Shown: one piece after another, positions 9,138 through 17,925 of the stretch
How the letters are laid out: the number at the start of each line of letters is the position of its first letter
Position numbering within the stretch: the stretch's first letter is position 1
Source: an uncultured Sphingomonadales bacterium
GTDB taxonomy: Bacteria; Pseudomonadota; Alphaproteobacteria; Sphingomonadales; Sphingomonadaceae
DNA: 64,000 nt
Direction: 5' to 3'
Assembly (NCBI GenBank): GCA_903839675.1
Contig: CAIMDB010000008.1
Coordinates: forward strand, 62,001 to 126,000
Notes under the pieces: model-generated
Seen by the model: the letters and a program-made list of their open reading frames with translations, nothing else
Databases searched by the model: none
What the model was told of the DNA's origin: nothing
Translations under genes and position numbers: made by a program

Positions 9138-9595
9138 GATGTTTTACCCTCTCCTGCGCTTGCGGCGTCCTTCACCGTTACAGCGCGAGTTTCTTCCCAT
9201 TCAACGATCAGCTTGCGATGGGTGAAGCGCCATTGGCCATCCTCCCGCCGCCAGCGATCAAGATAGCGGATCGTCCAGACGAGCAAGCTGTCCGTATCGT
9301 TGAGCAAATGGTCTGCGGTGCAATAGGTCTCGCCTGTCGCCTCGTCGCCGGTGACGGTTGCAACCTGATTGTGGACCCGGTGGACCGTCGCGCGGAACAT
9401 CTGGCCCAGCGCATCAATGGAGCCGAGATTAGCCGCACGTCCTTCTATGGTGAAGCCGGGGCCTTCAATCACGCAATCGTCAGCAAGAACATCTTCCCAG
9501 AGCGACTTGTCCCGCCGGTCAGCCCCCTGCGCATAGAGGTCTGCCGTGCGGCGCAACGCGGCCAGATCCAAGAGGTCTGCTGCGGTCATGGTCAT
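9134..9595 (-). CDS. NTF2/SnoaL-like protein
   Basis: A 153-residue NTF2-fold protein. The ORF track starts 69 codons early inside the upstream SDR. The ATG at 9595 (MTMTAADLLD) overlaps the SDR stop by 4 bp (ATGA), as at the other junctions in this operon. It carries Tyr-x4-Asp (LYAQGAD), a His in RVHNQ, and the block GETYCTADHLL...WEETRAV, which it shares with the NTF2-like protein at 39000. The two are paralogs. A dehydratase or isomerase function is possible but not shown by sequence. Confidence 0.88.
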   Translation of the reverse strand: MTMTAADLLDLAALRRTADLYAQGADRRDKSLWEDVLADDCVIEGPGFTIEGRAANLGSIDALGQMFRATVHRVHNQVATVTGDEATGETYCTADHLLNDTDSLLVWTIRYLDRWRREDGQWRFTHRKLIVEWEETRAVTVKDAASAGEGKTS

Positions 9596-10440
9596 CGCCC
9601 CGGTATTTTCAGGCCATTGCCTGTCACCATCGGGACAACGGTCCATTCCCCCGTGGGCGTCCGTGTCCAGCCGGCCGCAGCCAAGGCCCCGCCGTCCACA
9701 TGGATGGCCGTGCCCGTAACCCAAGCCGCAAGCGGGCTGGCGAGATAGAGCGCGGCCCCGGCGCAGTCGTCCGGCGTGCCAAAGCGACCGAGCGGGATCC
9801 ACTTGTCCATGTTTGCGCGGTTTTCGGGTGGGATCATGACGTCAAGCGCGACTTGCGGCGTATCGGTTGTCTCCGGCGCGATGTCGTTCACGCGGATGCC
9901 TTCCGGCGCGAGTTCCAGCGCAAGGCTTTTGGTGAAGCCAGCAATGCCTGCCTTCGCGGCGGCATAGACGCTGCAATAGGGAATGCCGCGATAGGCCTCA
10001 ATCGAGGTGACGTTGATGACGCACGAGCCGGGTGCTGCCGCCCGCAGCATCGGCAGCATCATGCTCGTCATGCGCAGCAACTGTCCGATATTGACGTCAA
10101 GGATCTCATCGATCTGATCCCCGCCCAGCATATCGAATGGCAAGGCGTGCACGAAGTGGCCGACATTGTTGACGAGCACGTCGAGCTTGCCGGACACCGC
10201 CTTCACCTTCTCGACAAGCAAGGCGGGCGTTGCGCGATCTAGAACATCGCAGACCACGACATGCGCATCAGGCAAGCCCGTCTGCACGTCGGCCGCCCGT
10301 TCTGCGTCGATCTCCGCAATGATGAGCGTTGCACCTGCATTGGCAAAGGCTCCAGCAATGCCGCGCCCAATGCCCACCCCACCACCGGTCACGAGAATTG
10401 TTTTCCCGCTATAATCCAATGGGTTCGACGGGAGTGTCAT
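9592..10440 (-). CDS. Short-chain dehydrogenase/reductase
   Basis: A 282-residue SDR with TGGGVGIG (18-25), NNVG (91-94, in place of NNAG), catalytic Ser146, Tyr159 and Lys163 (VYAAAK). The C-terminal tail after VDGG is about 25 residues longer than usual and Trp/Thr-rich. Overlaps of 4 bp with both neighbours place it second in the minus-strand operon. Confidence 0.92.
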   Translation of the reverse strand: MTLPSNPLDYSGKTILVTGGGVGIGRGIAGAFANAGATLIIAEIDAERAADVQTGLPDAHVVVCDVLDRATPALLVEKVKAVSGKLDVLVNNVGHFVHALPFDMLGGDQIDEILDVNIGQLLRMTSMMLPMLRAAAPGSCVINVTSIEAYRGIPYCSVYAAAKAGIAGFTKSLALELAPEGIRVNDIAPETTDTPQVALDVMIPPENRANMDKWIPLGRFGTPDDCAGAALYLASPLAAWVTGTAIHVDGGALAAAGWTRTPTGEWTVVPMVTGNGLKIPGR

Positions 10441-11210
10441 GACGGGATGTAAAGTTGGGCAGATTTGCCACCATCAACCGGCAGCGCAACGCCTGTGATG
10501 TAGCTCGCCGCGTCGGACAGCATGAAGGCGATCGCTTCGGCCAGTTCTTCCGGCTTGCCCCCACGACCCATGGGGATGGCGCCCGCCGTCTTCGCCGCCA
10601 GTTCCGGGGCCTTCAGCGCGAAATCTGCGGTGGCCGCTGTATTGACCTGCCCCGGCACGATGGCGTTCACCCGGATGCCCTGCAAGGCGCCTTCCATGGC
10701 GGCGACCGCAGTAAACTGAATGAGCGCCGCCTTTGAGGCTGAATAGCTCGCATAATTGGCCATGGCACGAATGCCCGTCGTCGAGGAGATGTTGACGATG
10801 GAGCCTTTGCCCTGCTTCGCCATCACCGCCATCGCCGCCTTGGTGCCCACGAAGACAGCTTCGGTATTGACGGCAAAGTCCTTGCGCCAATGATCGAGCG
10901 TCAGCTTGCTGATCGGCGCATAGTGGACCGACATGGCGTTGTTGACGAGCATATCGAGCCGACCATGGCGGGCGGCGACCTCCTGAATCAGTCCCTCAAA
11001 GGCCGGAAAGTCGGTCACATCGAGTTGGACCGCCTCAACCTTGCCGCCCTCAGCCTCAATATGCGCGCTGGCAATATCGAGTTGCTCCTGACGACGCCCG
11101 CAAATCACGACTGTTGCCCCGCGACGGACAAGCAAAGCTGCCGTGGCCAAGCCAATTCCATCGCTGCCGCCGGTCACAATCGCGACCTGGCCCGTCAAAT
11201 CCTGAGTCAT
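10437..11210 (-). CDS. Short-chain dehydrogenase/reductase, first gene of a seven-gene operon
   Basis: A 257-residue classical SDR with TGGSDGIG (13-20), NNAM in place of NNAG, and catalytic Tyr156/Lys160 (SYSASK). It is the promoter-proximal gene of the minus-strand run 11210-4944, in which each of the six junctions overlaps by 1 or 4 bp. Upstream lies a shared operator (11275-11302) and a reasonable minus-strand promoter. The function is probably hydroxysteroid or related alcohol dehydrogenation; the position on the substrate is unknown. Confidence 0.92.
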   Translation of the reverse strand: MTQDLTGQVAIVTGGSDGIGLATAALLVRRGATVVICGRRQEQLDIASAHIEAEGGKVEAVQLDVTDFPAFEGLIQEVAARHGRLDMLVNNAMSVHYAPISKLTLDHWRKDFAVNTEAVFVGTKAAMAVMAKQGKGSIVNISSTTGIRAMANYASYSASKAALIQFTAVAAMEGALQGIRVNAIVPGQVNTAATADFALKAPELAAKTAGAIPMGRGGKPEELAEAIAFMLSDAASYITGVALPVDGGKSAQLYIPS

Positions 11211-11239
11211 TCAAGCACCTCTCACTCCAATTTCCACGC

Positions 11240-11268
11240 ATTTGATGTTTTACCTAGCCTTGTGTCAA
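11240..11268 (-). promoter_or_regulatory. Putative sigma70-type promoter of the seven-gene operon
   Basis: On the minus strand TTGACA (11268-11263) is followed after 17 nt by TCAAAT (11245-11240, 4 of 6 to TATAAT). This is about 30 nt upstream of the start codon at 11210. The shared operator lies just upstream of this -35 element. Single-site promoter calls in GC-rich DNA are weak. Confidence 0.4.
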
Positions 11269-11274
11269 CATGAT

Positions 11275-11302
11275 GCGTAAATTCTGTGAAACAAAATTAC
11301 GA
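11275..11302. promoter_or_regulatory. Shared operator, GCGTAA-N16-TTACG(a)
   Basis: GCGTAA at 11275-11280 is followed after exactly 16 nt by TTACGA (11297-11302, 5 of 6). It sits between two divergent transcription units, the minus-strand SDR/KstD operon and the plus-strand SDR/EthD/AtuA operon, so one site could control both. Confidence 0.65.
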
Positions 11303-11321
11303 AAATGAGGATTCGAGAGGC

Positions 11322-12083
11322 ATGGTTGATCTGACAGGCAAAGTTGCCCTGATTACGGGGGCAGGACAAGGCGTGGGACAGGGCATCGCGCTCGCCATGT
11401 CTGCCTCAGGTGCGAAGGTCGCCGTAACCGGCCGGACCCTCGAAAAACTCGAGAAAACTGTCGCCATGATCGCAGAGCGCGGTGGCGAAGCGATTGCACT
11501 GCCCTGCAACGTGAAATCGGCAGACGATCTGACACGTATCGTAGATGAGACCGTCGCGCGCCTCGGCAGCGTCGACATCCTCGTCAACAATGCGCAGGAA
11601 GTGCCCATCGGCAATCTGCTCGACGTCACCGATGACGCCTTCATGGCCGGGTTTGAGTCTGGCCCCCTTGCCTCTTTTCGCCTCATGAAGCTGGTGCACC
11701 CGCATATGGTGGCACGCGGCGGTGGCACGATCTTCAACCTTGCCTCCTCAGCGGGCATCCGTTGGGATATGAGCAGCTATGGCGCTTATGGTGCAGTCAA
11801 ACAGGCGACGCGCGCCCTCACCCGTGCAGGCGCCGCCGAATGGGGACGCCAAGGCATCCGTGTTCTCACCATCGCCCCGCATGCGGAATCACCGGGCCTC
11901 AAATGGTGGATTGAAAACAATCCCGAAGAAGCCACGGCATTCTTCAAAACCATCCCACTGGGCCGGATCGGCAAGTTGGAGGAAGATATCGGCCGCGCCG
12001 TCGTCACGCTGTGCGGGCCGGACATGGGCTATCTGACGGGCACGACCATTCCGCTCGACGGTGGCCAAGCCAACTTCGACTGA
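11322..12083 (+). CDS. Short-chain dehydrogenase/reductase
   Basis: A 253-residue SDR with TGAGQGVG (12-19), NNAQ (89-92), and catalytic Ser143, Tyr156, Lys160 (AYGAVK). The ORF track uses a GTG at 11286 that falls inside the operator. The ATG at 11322 (MVDLTGKVAL) fits the normal SDR N-terminus. First gene of the SDR/EthD/AtuA operon, divergent from the seven-gene operon. Confidence 0.92.
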   Translation: MVDLTGKVALITGAGQGVGQGIALAMSASGAKVAVTGRTLEKLEKTVAMIAERGGEAIALPCNVKSADDLTRIVDETVARLGSVDILVNNAQEVPIGNLLDVTDDAFMAGFESGPLASFRLMKLVHPHMVARGGGTIFNLASSAGIRWDMSSYGAYGAVKQATRALTRAGAAEWGRQGIRVLTIAPHAESPGLKWWIENNPEEATAFFKTIPLGRIGKLEEDIGRAVVTLCGPDMGYLTGTTIPLDGGQANFD

Positions 12084-12111
12084 GGCGCATTTCAGGGAGG
12101 ATCAGCATCTC

Positions 12112-12813
12112 ATGGAAAAAGTCATCTGCGCGCTCTGGAAGCCCGAAGCCGAAGACCGCGACGCGTTCAACGCCCGCATTCTGAGCGACTTGCCGGCCCA
12201 GCTTGAAACCGCAGGCGCATCCGGCGTGCGGATCAATTTGGAAGATGCCGTCACCGACGCAGGGGCAGCCCTCCGCCAGACACGCGGCGCACCACAACAT
12301 CATGCGACGATCCAGTTCTGGATGCCGTCCGCCAATGCAATATTTCGCGGAGATGTTGATGCGGTTCTGTCTGCCGCTGGGGAACGCTTCGCCGCTTGGC
12401 TGGTGCTGGAATCCACCATCCTGCCCAATAAGGATCACACGCCGGACAAAGGAACCCGCAATTGGGGATGGGCACAAATGGCCTTCCTCACCCGCCCGGA
12501 CCGGCTGACCTTCGATCAATGGCTCGCCATCTGGCAGGACCATCACACCCGCGTCGCCATCGAGACCCAGTCCAACTTTGAATATGTGCAGAACATCGTC
12601 ATCCGCGCACTAACGCCAGACGCCCCGCCTTATGCGGCCATCGTCGAGGAATGCTTCCCCGAAAGCGCGCTGAGCGATCCCTTCGTCTTCTTTGATGCGG
12701 TGGGCAATCCGGACAAGTTCAACGCCAATCTCGCGACAATGATGGACAGTTGTGACCGCTTCATTGATCGCGGGACCATCGACGTCATTCCCACCAGCCA
12801 ATATAATTTCTGA
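12112..12813 (+). CDS. EthD-domain protein
   Basis: A 233-residue protein that resembles the EthD family of dimeric alpha/beta-barrel proteins (MEKVICALWKPEAEDRDAFN at the N-terminus; RLTFDQWLAIWQDHHTRVA in the second half). The region between suggests two tandem ferredoxin-like halves. The start at 12112 follows AGGGAGG by 11 nt. EthD proteins accompany several degradation pathways but their reaction is often unknown, so no specific function is claimed. Confidence 0.75.
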   Translation: MEKVICALWKPEAEDRDAFNARILSDLPAQLETAGASGVRINLEDAVTDAGAALRQTRGAPQHHATIQFWMPSANAIFRGDVDAVLSAAGERFAAWLVLESTILPNKDHTPDKGTRNWGWAQMAFLTRPDRLTFDQWLAIWQDHHTRVAIETQSNFEYVQNIVIRALTPDAPPYAAIVEECFPESALSDPFVFFDAVGNPDKFNANLATMMDSCDRFIDRGTIDVIPTSQYNF

Positions 12814-12825
12814 CAGGACCCCATC

Positions 12826-14514
12826 ATGAAAACAGTCCGCATCGGCGGCGGCAGCGCCTTCTTCATCGATAGCGCCATGGCCGTGCCGCAGCTGTTGAAG
12901 GCCGGGGTCGACTACATCATCCTCGATTATCTGGCCGAAGGCGCGATGGGGTTGCTCGGGCGGGCGAAGCTGGCCGACCCCAAAGCGGGCTTTCCGTCCG
13001 ATTTCATGGATGTGCATATCGGGCCATTCCTCAGCCAGATCGCGGCATCGGGCACGCGGATTGCGGCCAATGCGGGCGGCGTCAATCCATTGGCGCTGGC
13101 GGAAAAGCTGCGCGCGCGAATATCAGAGCTTGGCCTCGATATCCCGGTGTCGGTCATCCATGGCGATGACCTGATGGACCGGTTGGGCGACCTTGCCGAC
13201 ACGCGCGACATGTTCACCGGCACACCCTTCCCGCAACAGGGCGTCACCAGTTGCAATGCCTATCTAGGCGCCTTCCCGATTGCCGCGGCCTTTGCCAAGG
13301 GCGCGCAGATTGTCATCACGGGGAGGGTTGTCGATTCCGCTTTGGCCCTTGGGGCGTTAATCCACGAATTTGGCTGGAAGGCCAATGACCTGGATAAGCT
13401 TTCCGCAGGCACATTGGTCGGCCATTTGATTGAATGTGGGCCTCAGGTCACCGGCGGCACCTTCACCGATTGGCGCGAGGTGGACGGCTGGGCGACCATC
13501 GGCGCACCGATTGCCGAATGTCACGCCGATGGCAGTTGCATCATCACCAAGCCGGAGGGAACGGGTGGGCTCGTTTCGGTTGGCACGGTTGCGGAACAGA
13601 TGCTCTATGAAGTCAGCGACCCGCAGGCCTATTTCGTGCCAGATGTGGCGTGCGACTTTTCCGCGGTCCGGATTAAACAGGCAGGCGAGAACCGCGTCCA
13701 TGTGTCGGGTGCGGTCGGCAATCCGCCGCCTGCGACATTAAAAGCCTGTGTCACATGGGATGATGGCTGGCGCGCCGTCGCCTATCAGCCGGTCATCGGC
13801 CCTGCTGCGCGCGAACGGGCGACCAAGCAGGCAGCTGCTCTGTTTGAACGTGGGTCGCTGATGCTGCGCGGCCGAAACATGGCGGACTGGCGGCGGACAG
13901 AGGCTGTTCTGATCGGCAGCGAAGAGGAAGTGATCGTCAAGCTTGTTGTCGAGCATGACGAGATGCTGGCCGTCCAGATGTTCTTGCGCGAACAATTCGC
14001 TGCGATCTCGGCCATGTCTCCGGGGACGAGCGTCGCCTTTGGGCCGTCGGTTGGGCCGATGATGAACCTCGTCTCGTTCACCGTGGAGCGCAGCATGGCT
14101 GTGCCGCAGGTCGATGGCGCGCCCTGCCCTGATACGATCAACACCGCCTTTTCACCCGACATGATTGTGCGCCCTGCGGCGCCTGAGACAGCACCGGCGG
14201 GCGGTGTCGCCACGCTGGAGGAACTGGCCTTTGCCCGCAGCGGAGAGAAGGGAGAGACCATCAATGTCGGCGTTATTGCCCGCAAACCGGAGAGCCTGGG
14301 TGCCCTTCGCGCCGCGATGACACAGGCAGCTTTGCGCGACTGGTTGCCGGATCTCGGCGATTTCCGCGTGTCGGTTTACGATGTCCCCGGCTGTTACGCC
14401 TTCAACATTGTGATGGAGGAGGCTCTGCCCGGCGGGCTGAATGCAAGCCAGCGGCTAGACCCTGCCGCCAAGAGCATTGCCCAGCGGCTGATGCGCTTTC
14501 CGGTAAGCCTCTAA
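12826..14514 (+). CDS. AtuA-like protein (acyclic terpene utilisation family, DUF1446)
   Basis: A 562-residue protein with the features of the AtuA/DUF1446 family: the N-terminal block RIGGGSAFFIDSAMAVPQLL, DYIILDYLAEGAMGLLGRAK, the central GRVVDSALALGALIHEFGW, and a C-terminal domain of about 100 residues (ETINVGVIARKPE...). AtuA is named from the citronellol/geraniol (Atu) pathway of Pseudomonas, where its biochemical step is not well defined. It lies 12 bp after the EthD gene. Its stop is 10 bp from the convergent Coq4-like gene. In this island a role with CoA- or acid-type intermediates is possible. Confidence 0.85.
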   Translation: MKTVRIGGGSAFFIDSAMAVPQLLKAGVDYIILDYLAEGAMGLLGRAKLADPKAGFPSDFMDVHIGPFLSQIAASGTRIAANAGGVNPLALAEKLRARISELGLDIPVSVIHGDDLMDRLGDLADTRDMFTGTPFPQQGVTSCNAYLGAFPIAAAFAKGAQIVITGRVVDSALALGALIHEFGWKANDLDKLSAGTLVGHLIECGPQVTGGTFTDWREVDGWATIGAPIAECHADGSCIITKPEGTGGLVSVGTVAEQMLYEVSDPQAYFVPDVACDFSAVRIKQAGENRVHVSGAVGNPPPATLKACVTWDDGWRAVAYQPVIGPAARERATKQAAALFERGSLMLRGRNMADWRRTEAVLIGSEEEVIVKLVVEHDEMLAVQMFLREQFAAISAMSPGTSVAFGPSVGPMMNLVSFTVERSMAVPQVDGAPCPDTINTAFSPDMIVRPAAPETAPAGGVATLEELAFARSGEKGETINVGVIARKPESLGALRAAMTQAALRDWLPDLGDFRVSVYDVPGCYAFNIVMEEALPGGLNASQRLDPAAKSIAQRLMRFPVSL

Positions 14515-14524
14515 CGCCTTGAGC

Positions 14525-15352
14525 TTAAAGGGTCTTGCGTAGGCCCATCCAGAAGTCACCTTCCTTCTGGGTTTCAAGATCAACCGCGCCGCGAATGCCA
14601 AGCTTGGCCCGTGCCTCTTCCAGCGGCGTGTGCCAGACGTCTTCCATCTTCGCCATCCAGAACGGGTCGGACTCGCGCCCGATGCGGATGCCCTGCTGGA
14701 TGCAATCAAGCGCCGTTTCCCAGATTTGGGGATAATGCAGCATCGTGCGGATGACGTAGCGCATTGTCCCGAAGATGGAGAGCACCGACATTTCGCCCGC
14801 CAGCTCCTTATTCTGGATATGGGTGTGGATCGTGGCGAGGCGGAACCAATAGGGGATGAGCTCCCCCATATAGTTGAAGCCGCCGCCGGTCAGAATGTGC
14901 TCATAATCATGCGTCTGGCCGGACCGTAGCGAATAGAACTGCCACTGTGTCTTCGGCTTATAATCGGGGACGATCTGGATGTCGTAATTCCCCTCGGTCG
15001 CGGTCTTGTAATAGATGCCACCCACTGTACCGGGCGCGCAATCCTTGAGGTCTTCGACCTTATAGTTGGAAACATACCATTCGTTGAACCATGCATCGAA
15101 GCGCGGATTCACCTTGCGCTCCTCCGTGATCATATGTTCGATATGATCAAAGTCGCGCAGCTCATCAATGAAGGTCAGCAGCTGATGCATTTCCGCTGCT
15201 GGCGGGAAATCGGTGCCATTCTTCTTGAGCGCGATGAAGGCGATCCATTCCCGAAGTTTCGGATGGTTGAGATATTTGGAGGAGGAGACCAGAACACTCG
15301 AGTCCGTACCGAGTAAATTCACGCCGCGTGCGAGATAGGGAATGTCATCCAT
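14525..15352 (-). CDS. Coq4-family protein
   Basis: A 275-residue protein with the Coq4 metal-site signature HDxxHx11E (H148-D149-x2-H152, E164; HDYEHILTGGGFNYMGE). Coq4 in eukaryotes acts at the C1 decarboxylation/hydroxylation step of ubiquinone synthesis. Here the gene lies among catabolic genes rather than ubiquinone genes. It shares SSVLxSSSKYLN, KDCAPGTxG and the HDxEHI motif with the protein at 33344, so the two are paralogs. The start at 15352 follows AGGAGAG; the ORF-track start lies inside the operator. It is divergent from the SDR/acyl-CoA-synthetase operon. Confidence 0.85.
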   Translation of the reverse strand: MDDIPYLARGVNLLGTDSSVLVSSSKYLNHPKLREWIAFIALKKNGTDFPPAAEMHQLLTFIDELRDFDHIEHMITEERKVNPRFDAWFNEWYVSNYKVEDLKDCAPGTVGGIYYKTATEGNYDIQIVPDYKPKTQWQFYSLRSGQTHDYEHILTGGGFNYMGELIPYWFRLATIHTHIQNKELAGEMSVLSIFGTMRYVIRTMLHYPQIWETALDCIQQGIRIGRESDPFWMAKMEDVWHTPLEEARAKLGIRGAVDLETQKEGDFWMGLRKTL

Positions 15353-15374
15353 AATGCGTCTCTCTCCTGATTTT

Positions 15375-15402
15375 GCGTAAAATATACCTCTTTTCAATTC
15401 GC
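15375..15402. promoter_or_regulatory. Shared operator, GCGTAA-N16-(att)CGC
   Basis: GCGTAA at 15375-15380 is followed after 16 nt by ATTCGC (15397-15402, 4 of 6). The flanks also pair (TTTGCG on the left, CGCAAA on the right). It lies between the divergent Coq4-like gene and the SDR/acyl-CoA-synthetase operon. Confidence 0.55.
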
Positions 15403-15460
15403 AAATCTAGGGTAATTGATGGGATGAGAGACGAAGTGCGTCGAATCGGAGAGGGTTGAG

Positions 15461-16333
15461 ATGGCAGACAGTAAAGTAGCTCTCGTCACGGGCGGAAGCC
15501 GTGGCGCCGGTGCTGGTGTTGCACGTGGATTGGGTGAGCTTGGCTACACCGTTTATGTGACGGGCCGCTCGGTTGAATCCAGCGCGGCCAAGGGCTGGGA
15601 TGGATCCCCCCTACCCGGCACAATCGGCGAAACAGCCGCCCTGATCACGGAACGCGGCGGCAAGGGCATCGCCGTTGCCTGCGACCATGCCGATGACGCA
15701 CAAGTCGCCCGCGTCTTTGAACAGATTGCGGATGAACAGGGTCGCCTCGACATCCTCGTCAACAATGCGGCGTACATGCACCCGCAGTTGATTGAGAAAA
15801 AACCCTTCTGGGAAAAGGAATTGGCCGCACAATACATCCTCGATGTGGGCTTGCGCTCTTCCTATGTGTCCAGCTGGCATGCTGCCCGGATGATGGTGCC
15901 GCAGGGTTCCGGCCTCATCGCCTTCACCTCCTCCTTCGGCGCCTCCTGCTATATGCATGGCCCCGCTTATGGCGCGCAAAAGGCCGGCATCGACAAGCTG
16001 GCGCATGACATGGAACATGATCTGCGTGGCTCTGGCGTGGTCGCGGTGTCGATCTGGCTTGGTCCACAAATCACGGAGCGCGCGCTGATCGCCAAGGAAG
16101 TGAATCCGGAACAATATGAAGGCTTCATGTCGGTGGCTGAGAACCCGGAATTCACCGGCCATATTCTCGACGCGATCAGCAAGGCCCCGAACCGTGATGA
16201 ACTGTCCGGCGAAACCCTGATCGGCGCTGAAATCGCCAAGTCACTGGGTGTAACTGATCGTGGTCAGGATCGTCCGTCTTATCGCGATATGTTGGGCAGC
16301 CCGCGCACGAAGAATGCCGCCGCGGTGTACTGA
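15461..16333 (+). CDS. Short-chain dehydrogenase/reductase (DHRS1-like)
   Basis: A 290-residue SDR with TGGSRGAGAG near the N-terminus, NNAA (101-104), and catalytic Ser158, Tyr170, Lys174 (AYGAQK). The longer N-terminal half and the insertion after the coenzyme strand (ESSAAKGWDGSPLPGT) are typical of the DHRS1-type subgroup. An SD-like GGAGAGGG precedes the ATG. First gene of an operon with two acyl-CoA synthetases and an amidohydrolase-like protein. Confidence 0.9.
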   Translation: MADSKVALVTGGSRGAGAGVARGLGELGYTVYVTGRSVESSAAKGWDGSPLPGTIGETAALITERGGKGIAVACDHADDAQVARVFEQIADEQGRLDILVNNAAYMHPQLIEKKPFWEKELAAQYILDVGLRSSYVSSWHAARMMVPQGSGLIAFTSSFGASCYMHGPAYGAQKAGIDKLAHDMEHDLRGSGVVAVSIWLGPQITERALIAKEVNPEQYEGFMSVAENPEFTGHILDAISKAPNRDELSGETLIGAEIAKSLGVTDRGQDRPSYRDMLGSPRTKNAAAVY

Positions 16334-16338
16334 TCGCC

Positions 16339-17925
16339 ATGGCCAAGCAGTTTCATCTCGCCGACCTGTTTGAAACCGTGGCCGCCACGGTGCCGGACCG
16401 CATTGCCATCCGCGCGGCCAGCGCCACGTTGACCTATGCCGAGCTCAATGACAGGGCGGAGCGGTTGGCCGCAGGTCTTGCCGCGCAAGGCGTGACGCGA
16501 GGGGATACGGTCGGGCTATACCTGATGAATGGGCCAGCGTTTCTGGAGGGCTTTATCGCCGCCGTAAAGCTTGGTGCGGTGCCGTATAACGTCAACTACC
16601 GGTACCGCGCGGAGGAACTGCGCTACCTTTTTGCCAATGCCGAAAGTGCAGCAATCCTCCACGGTGCCGAGTTTTCAGACGTGGTGCGCGACGTGCGCGG
16701 CGATGTCCCGACGTTGAAGGTCAGCGTGGCCGTTGACGATGGATCGGGCGCCGATATCTCTGGCTCGCTGGCCTATGAGGACCTGCTGAAGACGGACCCC
16801 GCAGGCCCCTATGACCGAGATGAGGAGGATATCCTTCTCACCTATACCGGCGGCACGACGGGCATGCCTAAAGGCGTCATGTGGCCGCACCGTGCCTTCC
16901 TGTTCGCCTGTGCCGGTGGCGCAGGCTATTTCAATCCGGCAGGTCCGGTTGTGGTTCCGGAAGACATCGCGGACCGCGCCGCCAATGGGTATCCATTGAA
17001 GATGATGCCGCTGGCACCGTTGATGCACGGTGCTGCCATTTGGGCGACATGGTCTGCGGTCCTCAATGGACTGACGATCATCCTCGATGAGAACAAGACC
17101 TTCAACCCCGAACATATCTTCGACATGGCAGAGCGTGAAGGCGCGAACCTGCTGCAATTCGTCGGCGATGCCATGGCGATCCCATTGCGGGATACTCTGA
17201 CGGCCAACCCCGGCCGCTGGAATTTGCAGTCCGTCGTCAACCTGGGGTCAGGCGGGGCCGTCTTCTCACAGCATGTGAAGGATGATCTGAAAGCGCTTGT
17301 TCCGTCGGCTTCCATCACAGACGGCATGGGCACATCGGAAACCGGCATATCCGGCATGGCCGAACCCAGCGCGGAAGGCGTGATGCGCCTACCCGCGACC
17401 GACAGCCAGAAGGTCGTTCTCGACGACCGCTTTGCCGAGGTTGGCGAGACGGGCCTCATTGCGCGCACGGGCAACACGCCTGTCGGTTATTTTGGCGATC
17501 CGGTGAAGACGGCTGAAACCTTCAAGATGATCGACGGCAAACTCTGGGCGGTCAGCGGTGACAGCGGCCGTCTGGATGGCGATGAGAAGATCACCATGTT
17601 CGGGCGCGGGTCGACTTGCATCAACACAGGTGGTGAGAAGGTCTTCCCTGAAGAAGTGGAAGAAGTGCTGCGCGCGCACCCGGCTATCTTGGATGCCGTG
17701 GTGGCCGGACAAAAGGACGACCGCTGGGGCGAACGTGTGATTGGCATCGTCTCCCTGCGCGCAGGACAGCACAAGCCAGATGATATTGCGTTGAAAGCCT
17801 TTCTGACTGAGCGACTGGCCGGGTATAAGGTGCCCAAGGCTGTGATCTGGGTCGATGCCGTCAAGCGCTCGCCTGCAGGTAAGCAGGATTATCGTTGGGC
17901 CAAGGAGGTTGCGGCAAAGGCATGA
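16339..17925 (+). CDS. Acyl-CoA synthetase (AMP-forming, ANL superfamily; FadD19/FadD3-like)
   Basis: A 528-residue ANL enzyme that would activate a carboxylic acid to its CoA thioester with ATP. The P-loop-like motif TYTGGTTGMPKG lies at 168-179, the A5 motif appears as GMGTSETG, the hinge as SGDSGRLDGD, and the C-terminal domain starts at GRGSTCINTGGEKVFPEEVEE. The catalytic Lys is near the C-terminus (SPAGKQDYRW). The sequence type recalls steroid or cholate side-chain ligases, which fits the island, but substrate cannot be fixed from motifs. The next gene's ATG overlaps its stop by 4 bp. Confidence 0.93.
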   Translation: MAKQFHLADLFETVAATVPDRIAIRAASATLTYAELNDRAERLAAGLAAQGVTRGDTVGLYLMNGPAFLEGFIAAVKLGAVPYNVNYRYRAEELRYLFANAESAAILHGAEFSDVVRDVRGDVPTLKVSVAVDDGSGADISGSLAYEDLLKTDPAGPYDRDEEDILLTYTGGTTGMPKGVMWPHRAFLFACAGGAGYFNPAGPVVVPEDIADRAANGYPLKMMPLAPLMHGAAIWATWSAVLNGLTIILDENKTFNPEHIFDMAEREGANLLQFVGDAMAIPLRDTLTANPGRWNLQSVVNLGSGGAVFSQHVKDDLKALVPSASITDGMGTSETGISGMAEPSAEGVMRLPATDSQKVVLDDRFAEVGETGLIARTGNTPVGYFGDPVKTAETFKMIDGKLWAVSGDSGRLDGDEKITMFGRGSTCINTGGEKVFPEEVEEVLRAHPAILDAVVAGQKDDRWGERVIGIVSLRAGQHKPDDIALKAFLTERLAGYKVPKAVIWVDAVKRSPAGKQDYRWAKEVAAKA

